The notes under the pieces are model-generated. The model had not been told where the DNA came from. It made no database searches and saw only the letters and a program-made list of their open reading frames with translations. Position numbers and translations under genes: made by a program. Source: Halostreptopolyspora alba (lineage in GTDB: Bacteria; Actinomycetota; Actinomycetes; Streptosporangiales; Streptosporangiaceae). From it: a stretch of 40,262 bases of DNA. The stretch is taken from contig RJMB01000034.1 of the NCBI GenBank assembly GCA_003725585.1, forward strand, positions 318 to 40,579. The letters run 5' to 3'. Each line of letters starts with the position of its first letter. Position 1 is the first letter of the stretch. Of this stretch, positions 6,257-15,467 are shown one piece after another.

Positions 6257-7705
6257 ATGGACGTTCGTGAGCAGCTGCTGATCGGGGAGCGGTGGGTCCC
6301 GGCCGCCAGCGGCGCCGAGTTCACAACCTACAACCCCGCGACCGGCGAACCGTTGGGTGTCGTGGCCGACGCCGGAGCGGAAGATGTCGACGACGCGGTG
6401 GCGGCCGCGCGGCAAGGGCTGATCGATCCCGCATGGGCCCAGCTGCCGCCAGCGGCCCGTGCGCGGTCGCTGTGGGGGGTGGCGGATCTGATCGAGGGCA
6501 ACGCCGACGAGCTGGCGCGGTTGGAGACGCTGGACCAGGGCCAACCGCTCGGGGTGGCGAAGACGGTCAGCCTCGCGATGGCTGCGGACGTTTTCCGCTA
6601 CTACGCGGGCTGGTGCACCAAGATCGAGGGCACGACGTCGGCGGTGTCCGTTCCCGGGACGATGCACTACACGCGACGCGAGCCGATTGGGGTCTGCGCA
6701 CTGATCACGCCGTGGAACTTTCCGCTGATGATCGCGGCGTGGAAGCTCGCGCCCGCGCTGGCGTGTGGCAACACCGTGGTGCTCAAGCCGGCCGAGCAGA
6801 CCCCGCTGACCACGGTCGCGCTCGCCCGCCTGTGCCGCGAAGCGGGCGTCCCCGCGGGTGTGGTCAACTGCGTGACCGGTGGGCCCGTCGCCGGTCGGGC
6901 GTTGACCGAGCACCCGGACGTCGACAAGGTCTCGTTCACCGGGTCGACCGAGGTCGGCAAGAGGATCGTCGTGGCGGCGGCAGGCAACCTCAAGCGCGTC
7001 ACGTTGGAGCTCGGTGGCAAGGCACCCAGCATCATCGCCCGCGACGCCGACATTGACGCCGCCGTCACCGGGAACCTGCAGGGAGCCCTGCTCAACAGTG
7101 GCCAGGTCTGCGCGGCCTACACGCGCTTCTACGTCGATTCCCGCCGGGTGGAGGAGTTCACCGAGAAGATTGCTACCGCGGCGAGCGAGCTGCCTGTCGG
7201 CCCCGGGCTGGGGCCGAACACGGCCGTCGGTCCGCTCGTGTCGCAGGAGCAGGTCGACCGGGTCTCCCGTTACGTGGACCTCGGCGTCGAACAGGGCGCG
7301 CACCTCGTTTCCGGCGGTGGCAGACCCGGTGGCGACCTCGCCGACGGGTACTTCTTCCAGCCGACCGTGTTCAGCGGCGTTACCGACGACATGGCCATCG
7401 CCCGCGAGGAAATCTTCGGGCCGGTGCTGTCCATCCTGTCCTACGACGACGCCGACGAGCTCGCCGCCCGCGCCAACGACACCGAGTACGGTCTCGCCGC
7501 CTGTGTCTGGACCAAGGACCTGACCACGGCGCACAACCTCGCTGCATCCATCCGGGCGGGCAGCGTCTTCGTCAACATGCTGCCGTTCCTCGACCCGGCC
7601 GCTCCCTGGGGCGGATTCGGCTCCAGTGGTTGGGGCCGGGAGATGGGCGAGCACGCGATCGACGAGTTCACCGAAACCAAAGGCGTCTGGATCAACCTCG
7701 CCTGA
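6257..7705 (+). CDS. aldehyde dehydrogenase family protein
   Basis: A 482-residue NAD(P)-dependent aldehyde dehydrogenase, normal length for the family. The cofactor region TPWNFPLMIAAWKLAPAL and FTGSTEVGK, the general base Glu251 (LELGGK) and the nucleophile Cys285 (NSGQVCA) are intact, as is EEIFGPVLSI. It oxidises an aldehyde to the acid; with an amine oxidase downstream, the substrate is probably the aldehyde released by that enzyme, perhaps an arylacetaldehyde. ATG 6257 follows CGGAGGC; the frame is open upstream to 5960 but that part is pseudogene sequence. The permease starts 14 bases after the stop, so the four genes to 10876 form an operon. Confidence 0.9.
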   Translation: MDVREQLLIGERWVPAASGAEFTTYNPATGEPLGVVADAGAEDVDDAVAAARQGLIDPAWAQLPPAARARSLWGVADLIEGNADELARLETLDQGQPLGVAKTVSLAMAADVFRYYAGWCTKIEGTTSAVSVPGTMHYTRREPIGVCALITPWNFPLMIAAWKLAPALACGNTVVLKPAEQTPLTTVALARLCREAGVPAGVVNCVTGGPVAGRALTEHPDVDKVSFTGSTEVGKRIVVAAAGNLKRVTLELGGKAPSIIARDADIDAAVTGNLQGALLNSGQVCAAYTRFYVDSRRVEEFTEKIATAASELPVGPGLGPNTAVGPLVSQEQVDRVSRYVDLGVEQGAHLVSGGGRPGGDLADGYFFQPTVFSGVTDDMAIAREEIFGPVLSILSYDDADELAARANDTEYGLAACVWTKDLTTAHNLAASIRAGSVFVNMLPFLDPAAPWGGFGSSGWGREMGEHAIDEFTETKGVWINLA

Positions 7706-7719
7706 CCCCAGGAGTCATC

Positions 7720-9168
7720 ATGTCCGCACCTGCTACCGAGCAGCCCCAGTTACACAAAACACTGCGCTGGCACCACGGCTTCGTGCTCGCCCTTCCCATC
7801 GCGAGCGGGCTTTTCATCTCGGTCGGTTTCGCGATCGGCGCCATCGGCGCGATTCCCGCGATCGCCGTCGCCGCGGCCCTCGCCGTGGTGGCGCTACTGC
7901 AGAACCACCTGTTCGCCGAGATGGCCGCGATGTTCCCGGACAAACCGGGAGGGATCGCCGTCTATGCCACCGAGGCGTGGAAGCGCTACTTCGCCCCGCT
8001 CGGCGCGCTCGCCACCTTCGGCTACTGGTGTGGCTGGGCGCTCGTGCTCTCGCTCGTCGGGCTGACGCTCGGATCGCTGGTGCAGGCGCAGTGGTTCCCC
8101 GAACAGACGTGGGTGCTGTTCGCGCTCGGCGACGTGCGGTTTGGCCTCGCCCACGTCATCAGCACCGTGGCCATCGTGGCCTGCACCGCGCTCAACGTGC
8201 TCGGCATCAAGATCGCGGCTCGCTTCAACCAGGTCATCGGGGCGGTGTTCATCTTCGTGCTCGCCGTCCTGGCGATCGGTCCGTTCGTCACCGGCACCTT
8301 CACCGGCATCGAACCAGCCGGCGGGGTCGCTGACTGGAAGTCGATTCTGGTATGGGCGTACCTGTTGGCGTGGGCCATCTACGGCACCGAACTGTGCGCG
8401 GCCTTCGCACCGGAGTACAAGGACACCGCGCGCGACACCTTCCGCGCCTTGCGGACGGTCGCGCTCTTCATGGTGGCCGCCTACGCGCTCGTGCCGATGG
8501 CAGCCACCGGACACCTCGGCGAGGTCGCGATCAGCGAGAACCCGATCACCTACGGCGTTCTCAGCGTGCAGCAGATGCTCGGTGGCGCTTCCGGCATCGT
8601 GACCGCCGTGCTGTGCGGCGCCCTGTTCCTGAGCATGATCTCCTCGTCCGCGGACGCGGGACGCGCACTCTACGGGGTGGCCCGCGAGAGGATGAGCGTC
8701 CGCCAGTTCGACAAGCTCAACCGCAACGGCATGCCGGCGCGAGCACTGTGGTTCACGATGGCCGTCAACCTGCTGATCCTGGCGTTCGTGGGCAATCCCA
8801 TCGGCATCCTGATCGCCAGCAATATCGGCTACGTCCTCGCCGTGCCCCTGGCCGTGATCGGGTTCCTGCTGTTGCGCAAGGACCGTCCGGCGTGGCCGCG
8901 GCCGATCAAACTCGGAAGGGCCTGGCTGCCCGTCGCGGTGGTCGTCGCCGCGTTCAACGCCACGATCCTGGCCGTCGGTGCCACCAACCCCGGCCTCAGC
9001 TACGCCGGCGGTATCAAAGAAGTCCTGATCGGGCTCGGCTTGCTCGGCGTGAGCCTGCTGCTGTTCGGCTACCGGCAGATCGTCCAGGACCGAGGCAGGC
9101 TGACGATCCGGGAGCTGTCCAAGCCGACGCCCGCGACGCCAGATCCGGAACCGAGCCAACACGTTTGA
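7720..9168 (+). CDS. APC-superfamily amino acid/amine permease
   Basis: A 482-residue membrane transporter with about 12 hydrophobic segments. The first one (HHGFVLALPIASGLFISVGF) has the helix-breaking Gly-rich stretch of APC carriers, and RALYGVARE with FDKLNRNGMPARALWFT is the conserved loop of the amino acid/GABA permease type. It should take up the substrate of the neighbouring amine oxidase across the cell membrane. ATG 7720 follows CAGGAG. Codon 11 is TTA, very rare in such genomes. It sits between the aldehyde dehydrogenase (14 bases) and the cupin gene (25 bases). Confidence 0.88.
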   Translation: MSAPATEQPQLHKTLRWHHGFVLALPIASGLFISVGFAIGAIGAIPAIAVAAALAVVALLQNHLFAEMAAMFPDKPGGIAVYATEAWKRYFAPLGALATFGYWCGWALVLSLVGLTLGSLVQAQWFPEQTWVLFALGDVRFGLAHVISTVAIVACTALNVLGIKIAARFNQVIGAVFIFVLAVLAIGPFVTGTFTGIEPAGGVADWKSILVWAYLLAWAIYGTELCAAFAPEYKDTARDTFRALRTVALFMVAAYALVPMAATGHLGEVAISENPITYGVLSVQQMLGGASGIVTAVLCGALFLSMISSSADAGRALYGVARERMSVRQFDKLNRNGMPARALWFTMAVNLLILAFVGNPIGILIASNIGYVLAVPLAVIGFLLLRKDRPAWPRPIKLGRAWLPVAVVVAAFNATILAVGATNPGLSYAGGIKEVLIGLGLLGVSLLLFGYRQIVQDRGRLTIRELSKPTPATPDPEPSQHV

Positions 9169-9193
9169 CAACAACGATTGGGAGAAACACATC

Positions 9194-9553
9194 ATGAGTA
9201 CGGCTGACGTTCACACCGTGCCTACGACGACCATCGGCGCGACCGAGAATTGGGAGCCGTTCGTCGAAGGCGGCCAGCAGATCGGCGAAGTGCATTGGCT
9301 GGCTGTCCACGAGCGTCCGGAAGGGGCGGTCGCCACAGGCCTGTGGCGGATCGATGCCGAGTCCGGCGCGGAGATTCCCTATGCGGTCAGCGGCAGCGAG
9401 ACATTCCACGTGCTCGAAGGCGAGGCCGTGCTGGAGCCAGCCGAGGGCGAGCCGATTGAGCTCACACCCGGGATGGTCGTCTCGTTTCCCGACGGGTTCA
9501 CCGCGACCTGGCGCACCCGCTCCGCGTTCAAGAAGTTCTTCGTCGTCGCCTGA
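9194..9553 (+). CDS. small cupin-domain protein
   Basis: A 119-residue single-domain cupin of the DUF861/EutQ-like type. The two cupin motifs are reduced: motif 1 around ETFHVLEGEAVLEP and motif 2 around PGMVVSFPDGFTATW. Only His of SETFHVLEG is an obvious metal ligand, so catalysis is uncertain. GGAG lies 9 bases ahead of ATG 9194. Such cupins often accompany flavin amine oxidases and aldehyde dehydrogenases in actinomycete operons; the role there is not known to me. It could bind or protect a reactive product. The amine oxidase starts 30 bases after its stop. Confidence 0.8.
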   Translation: MSTADVHTVPTTTIGATENWEPFVEGGQQIGEVHWLAVHERPEGAVATGLWRIDAESGAEIPYAVSGSETFHVLEGEAVLEPAEGEPIELTPGMVVSFPDGFTATWRTRSAFKKFFVVA

Positions 9554-9583
9554 CGCCGCACTTTCTTGACGGGAGCACGAACC

Positions 9584-10876
9584 ATGACCAACAGCTATGA
9601 CGTCCTTGTGGTCGGTGCTGGGTTCGCAGGTGTCACCGCCGCGCGGGAACTCAGCCACCGGGGCCGTTCGGTGCTCGTCCTCGAGGCCAGAGAACGGATC
9701 GGTGGCCGCACCTGGGTGGACAACCGACTCGGTCTCGATCTTGAGATGGGCGGAACCTGGGTGCACTGGCTCCAGCCGCACGTGTGGGCGGAGATCACCC
9801 GATATGGCATCGAGATCACCCAGAGCCCGCCCGCCGGGCAGGCGTACTGGCATGCCGGGGGCACCGTGCGGCAGGGAAGCGCGGACGAGCTGCTCGAGAA
9901 GCTCGATCCGGGTATGATCGCCACGCTCGCCAACAGCCGCGAATACTTCGACCGGCCCTACGAACCGTTTCTGCGGGACGACCTCGACGACCTCGACCGG
10001 CAAACCGTGCTGGACCGGATCGCGGTCCTCAATCTCTCACCGGACGAGGACGAGCTGGTTCGGGGCATGTGGGCGCTGAACTTCAACGCCCCGCCCGAGG
10101 TCGCTGGCCTCACCCAGGCGCTGCGCTGGGGTGCCGCGGCGTCAGGGAGCTGGCAGCTGCTGTTCGAAGCTTGTGCGACGTACAAGCTCAGACATGGCAC
10201 CCGAGCCCTGATCAACGCCATGGCCGCGGACACTGACGCCGAGATCCGAATGGGCTCGGCGGTGAGGACGGTGACGCGGACAGCGGACCGTGTCGAGGTA
10301 CACACCACATCCGGGGAGCGATTCACCGCGCGCGACGTCATTGTGACGCTGCCGATGAACGCGCTGTCCGGCATAGTGTTCGACCCGGGGCTGTCGGCGC
10401 TGAAGCAGGCCGCGGCCACCGAGGGTCAGGCCTCCCGAGGCGTTAAGACGTGGGTCAAGGTACGCGGTGAGGTGGAACCGTGCTACCTGCTCGGCGGGCC
10501 CGACTTGCCACTGACCTTCGCGCAGCCCGAGTACACGGTGGACGGTGACACGGTCTTCGTCGCCTTCGGCCCCGATTCCGCCCGGATCCGGCCGGATGAC
10601 CTCGGCGCCGTCGCGAAGGCGATGGCGACCTGGAGGCCGGACTTCGACGTCGTCGACGTCGCCGGGCACGATTGGGTGGCTGATCCCTACTCCCGCGAGA
10701 CCTGGCCGATGCTGCGGCCAGGACAGCTGCGGCAGCTGCGGGACCTACAGCAATCGGAAGGCGGGCTTCACCTCGCCGGCTCCGACTACGGCACGGGATG
10801 GGCCGGGTTCATCGACGGCGCCATCGAAAGCGGCTTGCGCACCGCTCGCAGACTGATCGCGGGTGAGCGGCGGTGA
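9584..10876 (+). CDS. FAD-dependent monoamine oxidase
   Basis: A 430-residue flavin amine oxidase. The N-terminal dinucleotide fold is VVGAGFAGVTAARELS with the acidic LVLEARERIGGRTW, and the C-terminal FAD loop is HLAGSDYGTGWAGFIDGAIE, which is the usual signature. It oxidises an amine to an aldehyde, ammonia and hydrogen peroxide; the context points to an aromatic or aliphatic monoamine. ATG 9584 is preceded by GGGAG at some distance. It is the last gene of the operon that starts with the aldehyde dehydrogenase, and converges on the MarR gene. Polyamine oxidase activity cannot be excluded. Confidence 0.88.
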   Translation: MTNSYDVLVVGAGFAGVTAARELSHRGRSVLVLEARERIGGRTWVDNRLGLDLEMGGTWVHWLQPHVWAEITRYGIEITQSPPAGQAYWHAGGTVRQGSADELLEKLDPGMIATLANSREYFDRPYEPFLRDDLDDLDRQTVLDRIAVLNLSPDEDELVRGMWALNFNAPPEVAGLTQALRWGAAASGSWQLLFEACATYKLRHGTRALINAMAADTDAEIRMGSAVRTVTRTADRVEVHTTSGERFTARDVIVTLPMNALSGIVFDPGLSALKQAAATEGQASRGVKTWVKVRGEVEPCYLLGGPDLPLTFAQPEYTVDGDTVFVAFGPDSARIRPDDLGAVAKAMATWRPDFDVVDVAGHDWVADPYSRETWPMLRPGQLRQLRDLQQSEGGLHLAGSDYGTGWAGFIDGAIESGLRTARRLIAGERR

Positions 10877-10962
10877 CGATGTTCGGACTCGGTAGACGGC
10901 ACAGCCCCACAATGAGCAATGGTTTGACTAATTTTTTTTGGGTCTCGGTGCCGGCGGGGCGC
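10877..10962. other. convergent intergenic gap with a T-tract
   Basis: Eighty-six bases separate the converging amine oxidase and MarR genes. A run of eight T (10932-10939) stands out in this GC-rich region and could be part of a terminator, but I see no strong GC stem in front of it. Confidence 0.3.
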
Positions 10963-11502
10963 TCATGATCGGCGCTTGATCTCGGCGGCCTGCGCGCCGT
11001 GCATGAGCTTTTCCAGCAGGCCGATGAGGATCGTCATCTCAGGGCGGGTGAGCGTGTCCGCCCACGCCCGCTCCCGCTTGTTGTGCTCCTCGAACGCACC
11101 GGTTATGGCGCCGTGACCATGGTCGGTGAGAGTCAGCTGGAGCGCCCTGCGGTCGTGAGTCGCGCGTTCGCGCGTGACGAGCCCGTCCCGATCCAAGGTC
11201 TTGACCAGGGCGGACACTGCGGCACGACTCATCCCTGACAGTTCGGCGATCCGCTTCGCCTCCAGCGGCCCCGCCAGCCAGAGCACGAACAGCACCCGAA
11301 ACCCCGGCCAGCTCAGGCCGTTGGGGCGGTGCACCGTCGACTCCAGGTCGTAGACCAGCGCGCTCGTGACCCGGTGCAGGGTCAGCACGAACCGCATCGG
11401 TACCGGGTCGACCTGCGGGAGCTCCGCCGTTGTCCTGGCGATGGCGAAGTCGACAAAGGACAGATAGTCGAGCTGGTCCTGGTCCTGCGGTTCGGTGCTC
11501 AT
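10963..11502 (-). CDS. MarR-family transcriptional regulator
   Basis: A 179-residue winged-helix regulator. The central part shows the MarR fold: SWPGFRVLFVLWLAGPLEAK, recognition helix RIAELSGMSRAAVSALVKTL, then the wing DRDGLVTRERATHDRRALQL. It is divergent from the MBL-fold/hydroxylase/hmgA operon with 132 bases between starts, so it probably senses a pathway aromatic acid and controls that operon; HpaR- and HmgR-like regulators do this elsewhere. ATG 11502 fits the usual N-terminus. Ligand is unknown. Confidence 0.85.
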   Translation of the reverse strand: MSTEPQDQDQLDYLSFVDFAIARTTAELPQVDPVPMRFVLTLHRVTSALVYDLESTVHRPNGLSWPGFRVLFVLWLAGPLEAKRIAELSGMSRAAVSALVKTLDRDGLVTRERATHDRRALQLTLTDHGHGAITGAFEEHNKRERAWADTLTRPEMTILIGLLEKLMHGAQAAEIKRRS

Positions 11503-11587
11503 GCGTCAAGCGTATTCGGCTCGTTCGGGGGCCCGGCCGCGCGGTTCGAGGACTAGCGCTTTCGCGCGCGTCGTGAGTGCGCTATGG

Positions 11588-11610
11588 TAGGACTCCTATT
11601 TTTAGTAAAA
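11588..11610. promoter_or_regulatory. paired short palindromes in the MarR/MBL divergent promoter
   Basis: TAGGACTCCTA (11588-11598) and TTTTAGTAAAA (11600-11610) are perfect 5-1-5 palindromes lying side by side, within an AT-rich stretch just ahead of the ribosome site TTGGGAGG. They are the best candidates here for the MarR operator and the core promoter. Confidence 0.4.
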
Positions 11611-11634
11611 GATTTGATTATTTGGGAGGTGGTC

Positions 11635-12603
11635 ATGGTGGCAACCAAAGCCTTCGCGTCGTCGGCGGACCTGGGGAAGAAGGAGCAGACCCTGGAGACA
11701 CTCGCTGACGGTGTCTACGCGTTGACGGCGGAGGGTGATCCGAACGTCGGCGCGATCGAGGCCGAGGACTTCCTGGTGTGCTTCGAGGCGTTGGCCACGC
11801 CTGTCGCCGCGCGGGAGTGGCTTGCGCAGCTGCGTGCGCGTACCGGAAAGCCGGTTCGCTACCTCGTGCTCTCGCACTATCACGCCGTTCGGGTGCTCGG
11901 GGCGAGCGCGTTCGACGCCGAGGTGGTCATCGCGCACGACACCACCCGGGCGCTGGTCGCCGAGCGGGGCCAGCAGGACTGGGAGTCCGAGTACGGCCGG
12001 ATGCCCCGACTGTTCGAGCAGCCGGAGTCGATCCCCGGCCTGACGTGGCCGACCGTGACGTTCAGCGACTCCGTCACGATCGACCTCGGTGGCGACCGGG
12101 GTCCTCTGGAGCTGCGGCACCTCGGTCGTGGCCACACTGAGGGGGATCTCGTCGCGTGGCTACCGCGGCAGGGGATCCTGTTCGCCGGTGACCTGGTGGA
12201 GGCGCAGGCCGCGCTCTACACCGGTGACGCCTTCCACCGCGATTGGTCGACGTCGACGCTCGACAACATCGCCGCCCTCGGCGCGGAGACACTGGTGGGC
12301 GGGCGTGGCGCGGTGGCGCGCGGCCGCGCCGCGGTCGATGCCGCGATCGCGCAGACCCGGCACTTCCTTGAGGTGATGCTGCGCGAGGTCGGCGCGGTGC
12401 GGGAGCGTGGCGGCACCCTCAAGGAGGCCTTCGACGCCACGCACGCCGCCCTTGCCGACAGTTACGGCGGGTGGCCGATCTTCGAGCACTGCCTGCCGTT
12501 CGACGTGTCGCGGGTATGGGACGAGCTGTCCGGTGTGGAACGGCCGGTGATCTGGACCGCCGAACGCGACCGCGAGGTCTGGGACCGGCTGCAGAACGCG
12601 TGA
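11635..12603 (+). CDS. MBL-fold metallohydrolase-like protein with altered metal motif
   Basis: A 322-residue metallo-beta-lactamase-fold protein. The first metal motif reads LSHYHAVRVLGA: His81 and His83 are present, but the Asp-His pair of HxHxDH is Val85-Arg86. His167 (GRGHTEGD) and Asp186 (FAGDLV) are kept, so one metal site may be intact and the second lost. The C-terminal 120 residues are a helical extension. GGGAGG precedes ATG 11635. It is the first gene of the operon with the hydroxylase, hmgA, the unknown protein and fahA. Hydrolase or isomerase roles are possible; no known enzyme fits with certainty. Confidence 0.78.
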   Translation: MVATKAFASSADLGKKEQTLETLADGVYALTAEGDPNVGAIEAEDFLVCFEALATPVAAREWLAQLRARTGKPVRYLVLSHYHAVRVLGASAFDAEVVIAHDTTRALVAERGQQDWESEYGRMPRLFEQPESIPGLTWPTVTFSDSVTIDLGGDRGPLELRHLGRGHTEGDLVAWLPRQGILFAGDLVEAQAALYTGDAFHRDWSTSTLDNIAALGAETLVGGRGAVARGRAAVDAAIAQTRHFLEVMLREVGAVRERGGTLKEAFDATHAALADSYGGWPIFEHCLPFDVSRVWDELSGVERPVIWTAERDREVWDRLQNA

Positions 12604-12659
12604 GCCGCGGTTCGCGGCCGTGTCCCCATTGGGCTGACCACATCGGATATGGAGACGAC

Positions 12660-14261
12660 GTGAACGAGACGACACCGGGCCGGGTCGCGGTTATCGGCAA
12701 CGGTCCCGTGGGCCAGACCGTCGCGCTGCTGTTGGCCCGTTGGGGCATCGCGGTCACCGTACTGGACGGGCGGCCGGAGCGGGATCTGGTCGGGTCGAAG
12801 GCGATCTGCCAGCAGCGGGACGTGCTCGACGTCTGGGAGGCGGTCGGCGCTGGCAAGCGGATCGCCGCCGAGGGGCTGACCTGGACCACCGCACGCACCT
12901 TCTATCGCGACCGGGAGCTGTTCTCCTACGATCTGCCCGGGTCGGGCACGTCCTGGCTACCTCCGTTCGTCAATATCTCGCAGGCGCGTACCGAGGAGGT
13001 GCTCGACCAGCGGATCGCGGCTGAGCCGCTGATCGATGTGCGGTGGAACCATCCGGCGATCGGCGTGGAGCAGGATGGCTCTGGTGTCGCCGTGCGCTGC
13101 GCGACGCCGTACCGCGAGGAGTTGGTGACCGCGGACTACGCGGTCGTCTGCGCCGGAGCGCGGGGCGACGAACTGCGCCGCGCGGTCGGGGTGTCGTTCG
13201 AGGGGCACTCCTTCGACGACCGGTTCCTCATCTGCGACATCCGCGCCGACCTGCCGGGATGGGCACAGGAGCGGCGGTTCTACTTCGATCCGGAGTGGAA
13301 CCCGGGCAGGCAGGTTCTCATCCACCCTTGCCCGGACTCGACGTTCCGCATCGACTGGCAGGTGCCCAGCGACTACGATCTGAGCGCCGAGGAGGCCAGC
13401 GGTGCGCTGGACGCGCGTATCAGGGCCGTCGTCGGCGACCGGCCGTACGAGATCGTGTGGAAGTCGGTCTACCGGTTCCACTCCCGCATCGCCGACCGGA
13501 TGCGAATCGGCCGGGTGCTGCTCGCGGGCGACAGCGCACACTTATTCTCACCGTTCGGGGCGCGAGGGCTGAACTCCGGAGTGGCCGACGCGGAGAACGC
13601 GGCGTGGAAGCTCGCGTTCGTGCTGCACGGCTGGGCGGGCGAGGACCTACTGGAGTCCTACCACATGGAGCGCCACGCCGCGGCGCGAGAGAACATCCAC
13701 GTCACCACGGCTACCATGGACTTCCTGGTACCGCAGGACGACGCACAACGCAGGCGGCGGCGAGACATCCTCCAGCGCGCCTCCCAGGACCCCGCCGCCT
13801 GGCCCGAGGTCGACTCCGGCCGGTTCGCCGAGCCGTTCTGGTATGTCGACTCGCCGCTCACCACCCCTGACTCTAGCCGCCCGTTCGCTGGGCGCCCGCC
13901 ACGCGGCAGCGCACCCGCCCCGGCGCCCGGGGTGATCGTGCCGGACGTCCCGATAACCGTGGCGGGGTCGGCCACGCGGTTGCGCGCGATCGCCCGCGAC
14001 GGGGTCCTGCTGCTGGCGACCCGCGAGAGCGACCGTGTCGCCCTGCGGAACGCGGCCGCTGGCGCCACGGCGGCCCCCGTCCGGGTGATCGAACTTGACG
14101 ACACCGCGTTCGACGCGCTCGGGGCTCGGCCCGGCGAAGTCTGGGTCATCCGACCCGACGCGCACGTGGCGGCCGTGCTCACCCGCCCGCCCGGCCGCGA
14201 TGTCGCCGCCACCCTCCATCGCCTGACCACCGCGGTCTCGACACCGCTACCGACAACCTGA
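12660..14261 (+). CDS. FAD-dependent aromatic hydroxylase (PheA/TfdB, MhpA-like)
   Basis: A 533-residue class A flavoprotein monooxygenase. Motifs in order: FAD-binding VAVIGNGPVGQTVALLLARWG-type fold at the N-terminus, the CAGARGDELRRAVG region near residue 165, and GRVLLAGDSAHLFSPFGARG near 285-305 where the flavin ribityl binds. The last 90 residues resemble the thioredoxin-like tail of phenol hydroxylases. Position before hmgA suggests it makes homogentisate from a hydroxyphenylacetate, as 3-HPA 6-hydroxylase or 4-HPA 1-hydroxylase do; this is inference. GTG 12660 is chosen, preceded by GGAG. Leu295 is encoded by TTA. It lies 56 bases after the MBL gene and 9 before hmgA. Confidence 0.85.
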   Translation: MNETTPGRVAVIGNGPVGQTVALLLARWGIAVTVLDGRPERDLVGSKAICQQRDVLDVWEAVGAGKRIAAEGLTWTTARTFYRDRELFSYDLPGSGTSWLPPFVNISQARTEEVLDQRIAAEPLIDVRWNHPAIGVEQDGSGVAVRCATPYREELVTADYAVVCAGARGDELRRAVGVSFEGHSFDDRFLICDIRADLPGWAQERRFYFDPEWNPGRQVLIHPCPDSTFRIDWQVPSDYDLSAEEASGALDARIRAVVGDRPYEIVWKSVYRFHSRIADRMRIGRVLLAGDSAHLFSPFGARGLNSGVADAENAAWKLAFVLHGWAGEDLLESYHMERHAAARENIHVTTATMDFLVPQDDAQRRRRRDILQRASQDPAAWPEVDSGRFAEPFWYVDSPLTTPDSSRPFAGRPPRGSAPAPAPGVIVPDVPITVAGSATRLRAIARDGVLLLATRESDRVALRNAAAGATAAPVRVIELDDTAFDALGARPGEVWVIRPDAHVAAVLTRPPGRDVAATLHRLTTAVSTPLPTT

Positions 14262-14270
14262 GGAGCCACC

Positions 14271-15467
14271 ATGGCCTACTACCGGCAGGTGGGCGACGTC
14301 CCACCGAAGCGACACACCCAGCACCGCACCCCATCAGGCGGGCTCTACTACGAGGAGCTGATGGGGGAGGAGGGCTTCTCCAGCGACTCCTCGCTGCTCT
14401 ATCACCGCAACATCCCGTCGGCGATCTCCGACGCGCAGCCGTGGCGGTTGCCCGACCAGACACTGACACCGAACCATCCGCTCACGCCCCGTCACCTGAA
14501 ACTACACGAGCTGTTCGGTGACGACGAATGGAAGACGACCGACGTGGTCACCGGCCGCAGGGTGGTGCTGGGCAACGACGACGTGCGCATCTCCTACGCC
14601 GTCGCTGCGGAGCCCTCGCCGCTGTACCGCAACGCGGTCGGCGACGAATGTGTCTACGTCGAGTCCGGCTCGGGTGTGCTGCAGACTGTCTTTGGCGCAC
14701 TGCCGGTCCGCCAGGGCGACTACGTCATCCTGCCGAGGGCCACGACCCACCGTTGGCTGCCGGACACCGACGCGCCGCTGCGGGCGTACGTTATCGAGGC
14801 GAACTCGCACATCATCCCCGCGCGTCGCTACCTGTCCCGGTTCGGGCAGCTGCTGGAGCACGCGCCGTTCTGCGAACGCGATCTCCGAGGCCCCACCGAG
14901 CCGCTGTTGCTCGACGGCACCGACATCGACGTGCTCGTCAAGCACCGGGGTCCCGGTGGGATCACCGGCACCCGCTACGTCTACCCGGCGCATCCGTTCG
15001 ACGTGGTCGGCTGGGACGGGTGCATGTACCCCTACACGTTCAACATCGCCGACTACGAGCCGATCACCGGACGGGTGCACCAGCCGCCGCCGGCGCACCA
15101 GGTCTTCGAAGGGCACAACTTCGTCATCTGCAACTTCGTGCCGCGCAAGGTGGACTACCATCCGCTGTCCATTCCGGTGCCCTACTACCACTCCAACGTG
15201 GACTCCGACGAGGTGATGTTCTACTGCGGAGGGGACTACGAAGCCCGCAGGGGTTCCGGGATCGGGCCCGGGTCGGTCTCGCTGCACCCCGGCGGTCACT
15301 CCCACGGGCCGCAGCCGGGTGCCTACGAACGCAGCCTCGGAGTGGAGTACGTCGACGAGCTCGCCGTCATGGTCGACACCTTCCGACCTCTGCAGCTCGG
15401 CGAGGGGGGCGTCGCCGCCGAGGACGACGGTTACGCCTGGACCTGGGCGGCGGGAGCGCGATCGTGA
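14271..15467 (+). CDS. hmgA: homogentisate 1,2-dioxygenase
   Basis: A 398-residue enzyme, the shorter actinobacterial form. It opens the ring of homogentisate with oxygen to give maleylacetoacetate. The N-terminus (GDVPPKRHTQHR, LYYEELMGEEGFS) and the iron-binding C-terminal cupin are typical: His307 and the acidic pair near 313-314 in YYHSNVDSDEVMF, and His339/His343/His345 in SLHPGGHSHGPQPGAYE. GGAG lies 6 bases ahead of ATG 14271. Its stop overlaps the GTG of the next gene by 3 bases, indicating translational coupling. Confidence 0.92.
   Translation: MAYYRQVGDVPPKRHTQHRTPSGGLYYEELMGEEGFSSDSSLLYHRNIPSAISDAQPWRLPDQTLTPNHPLTPRHLKLHELFGDDEWKTTDVVTGRRVVLGNDDVRISYAVAAEPSPLYRNAVGDECVYVESGSGVLQTVFGALPVRQGDYVILPRATTHRWLPDTDAPLRAYVIEANSHIIPARRYLSRFGQLLEHAPFCERDLRGPTEPLLLDGTDIDVLVKHRGPGGITGTRYVYPAHPFDVVGWDGCMYPYTFNIADYEPITGRVHQPPPAHQVFEGHNFVICNFVPRKVDYHPLSIPVPYYHSNVDSDEVMFYCGGDYEARRGSGIGPGSVSLHPGGHSHGPQPGAYERSLGVEYVDELAVMVDTFRPLQLGEGGVAAEDDGYAWTWAAGARS

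Noticed and set aside
6152-7654. Minus-strand open frame of 500 codons
   Set aside because: It mirrors the aldehyde dehydrogenase, which has all catalytic residues on the plus strand.
10921-10945. T-tract as a classic rho-independent terminator
   Set aside because: Eight T are present but I found no stable GC stem directly before them.
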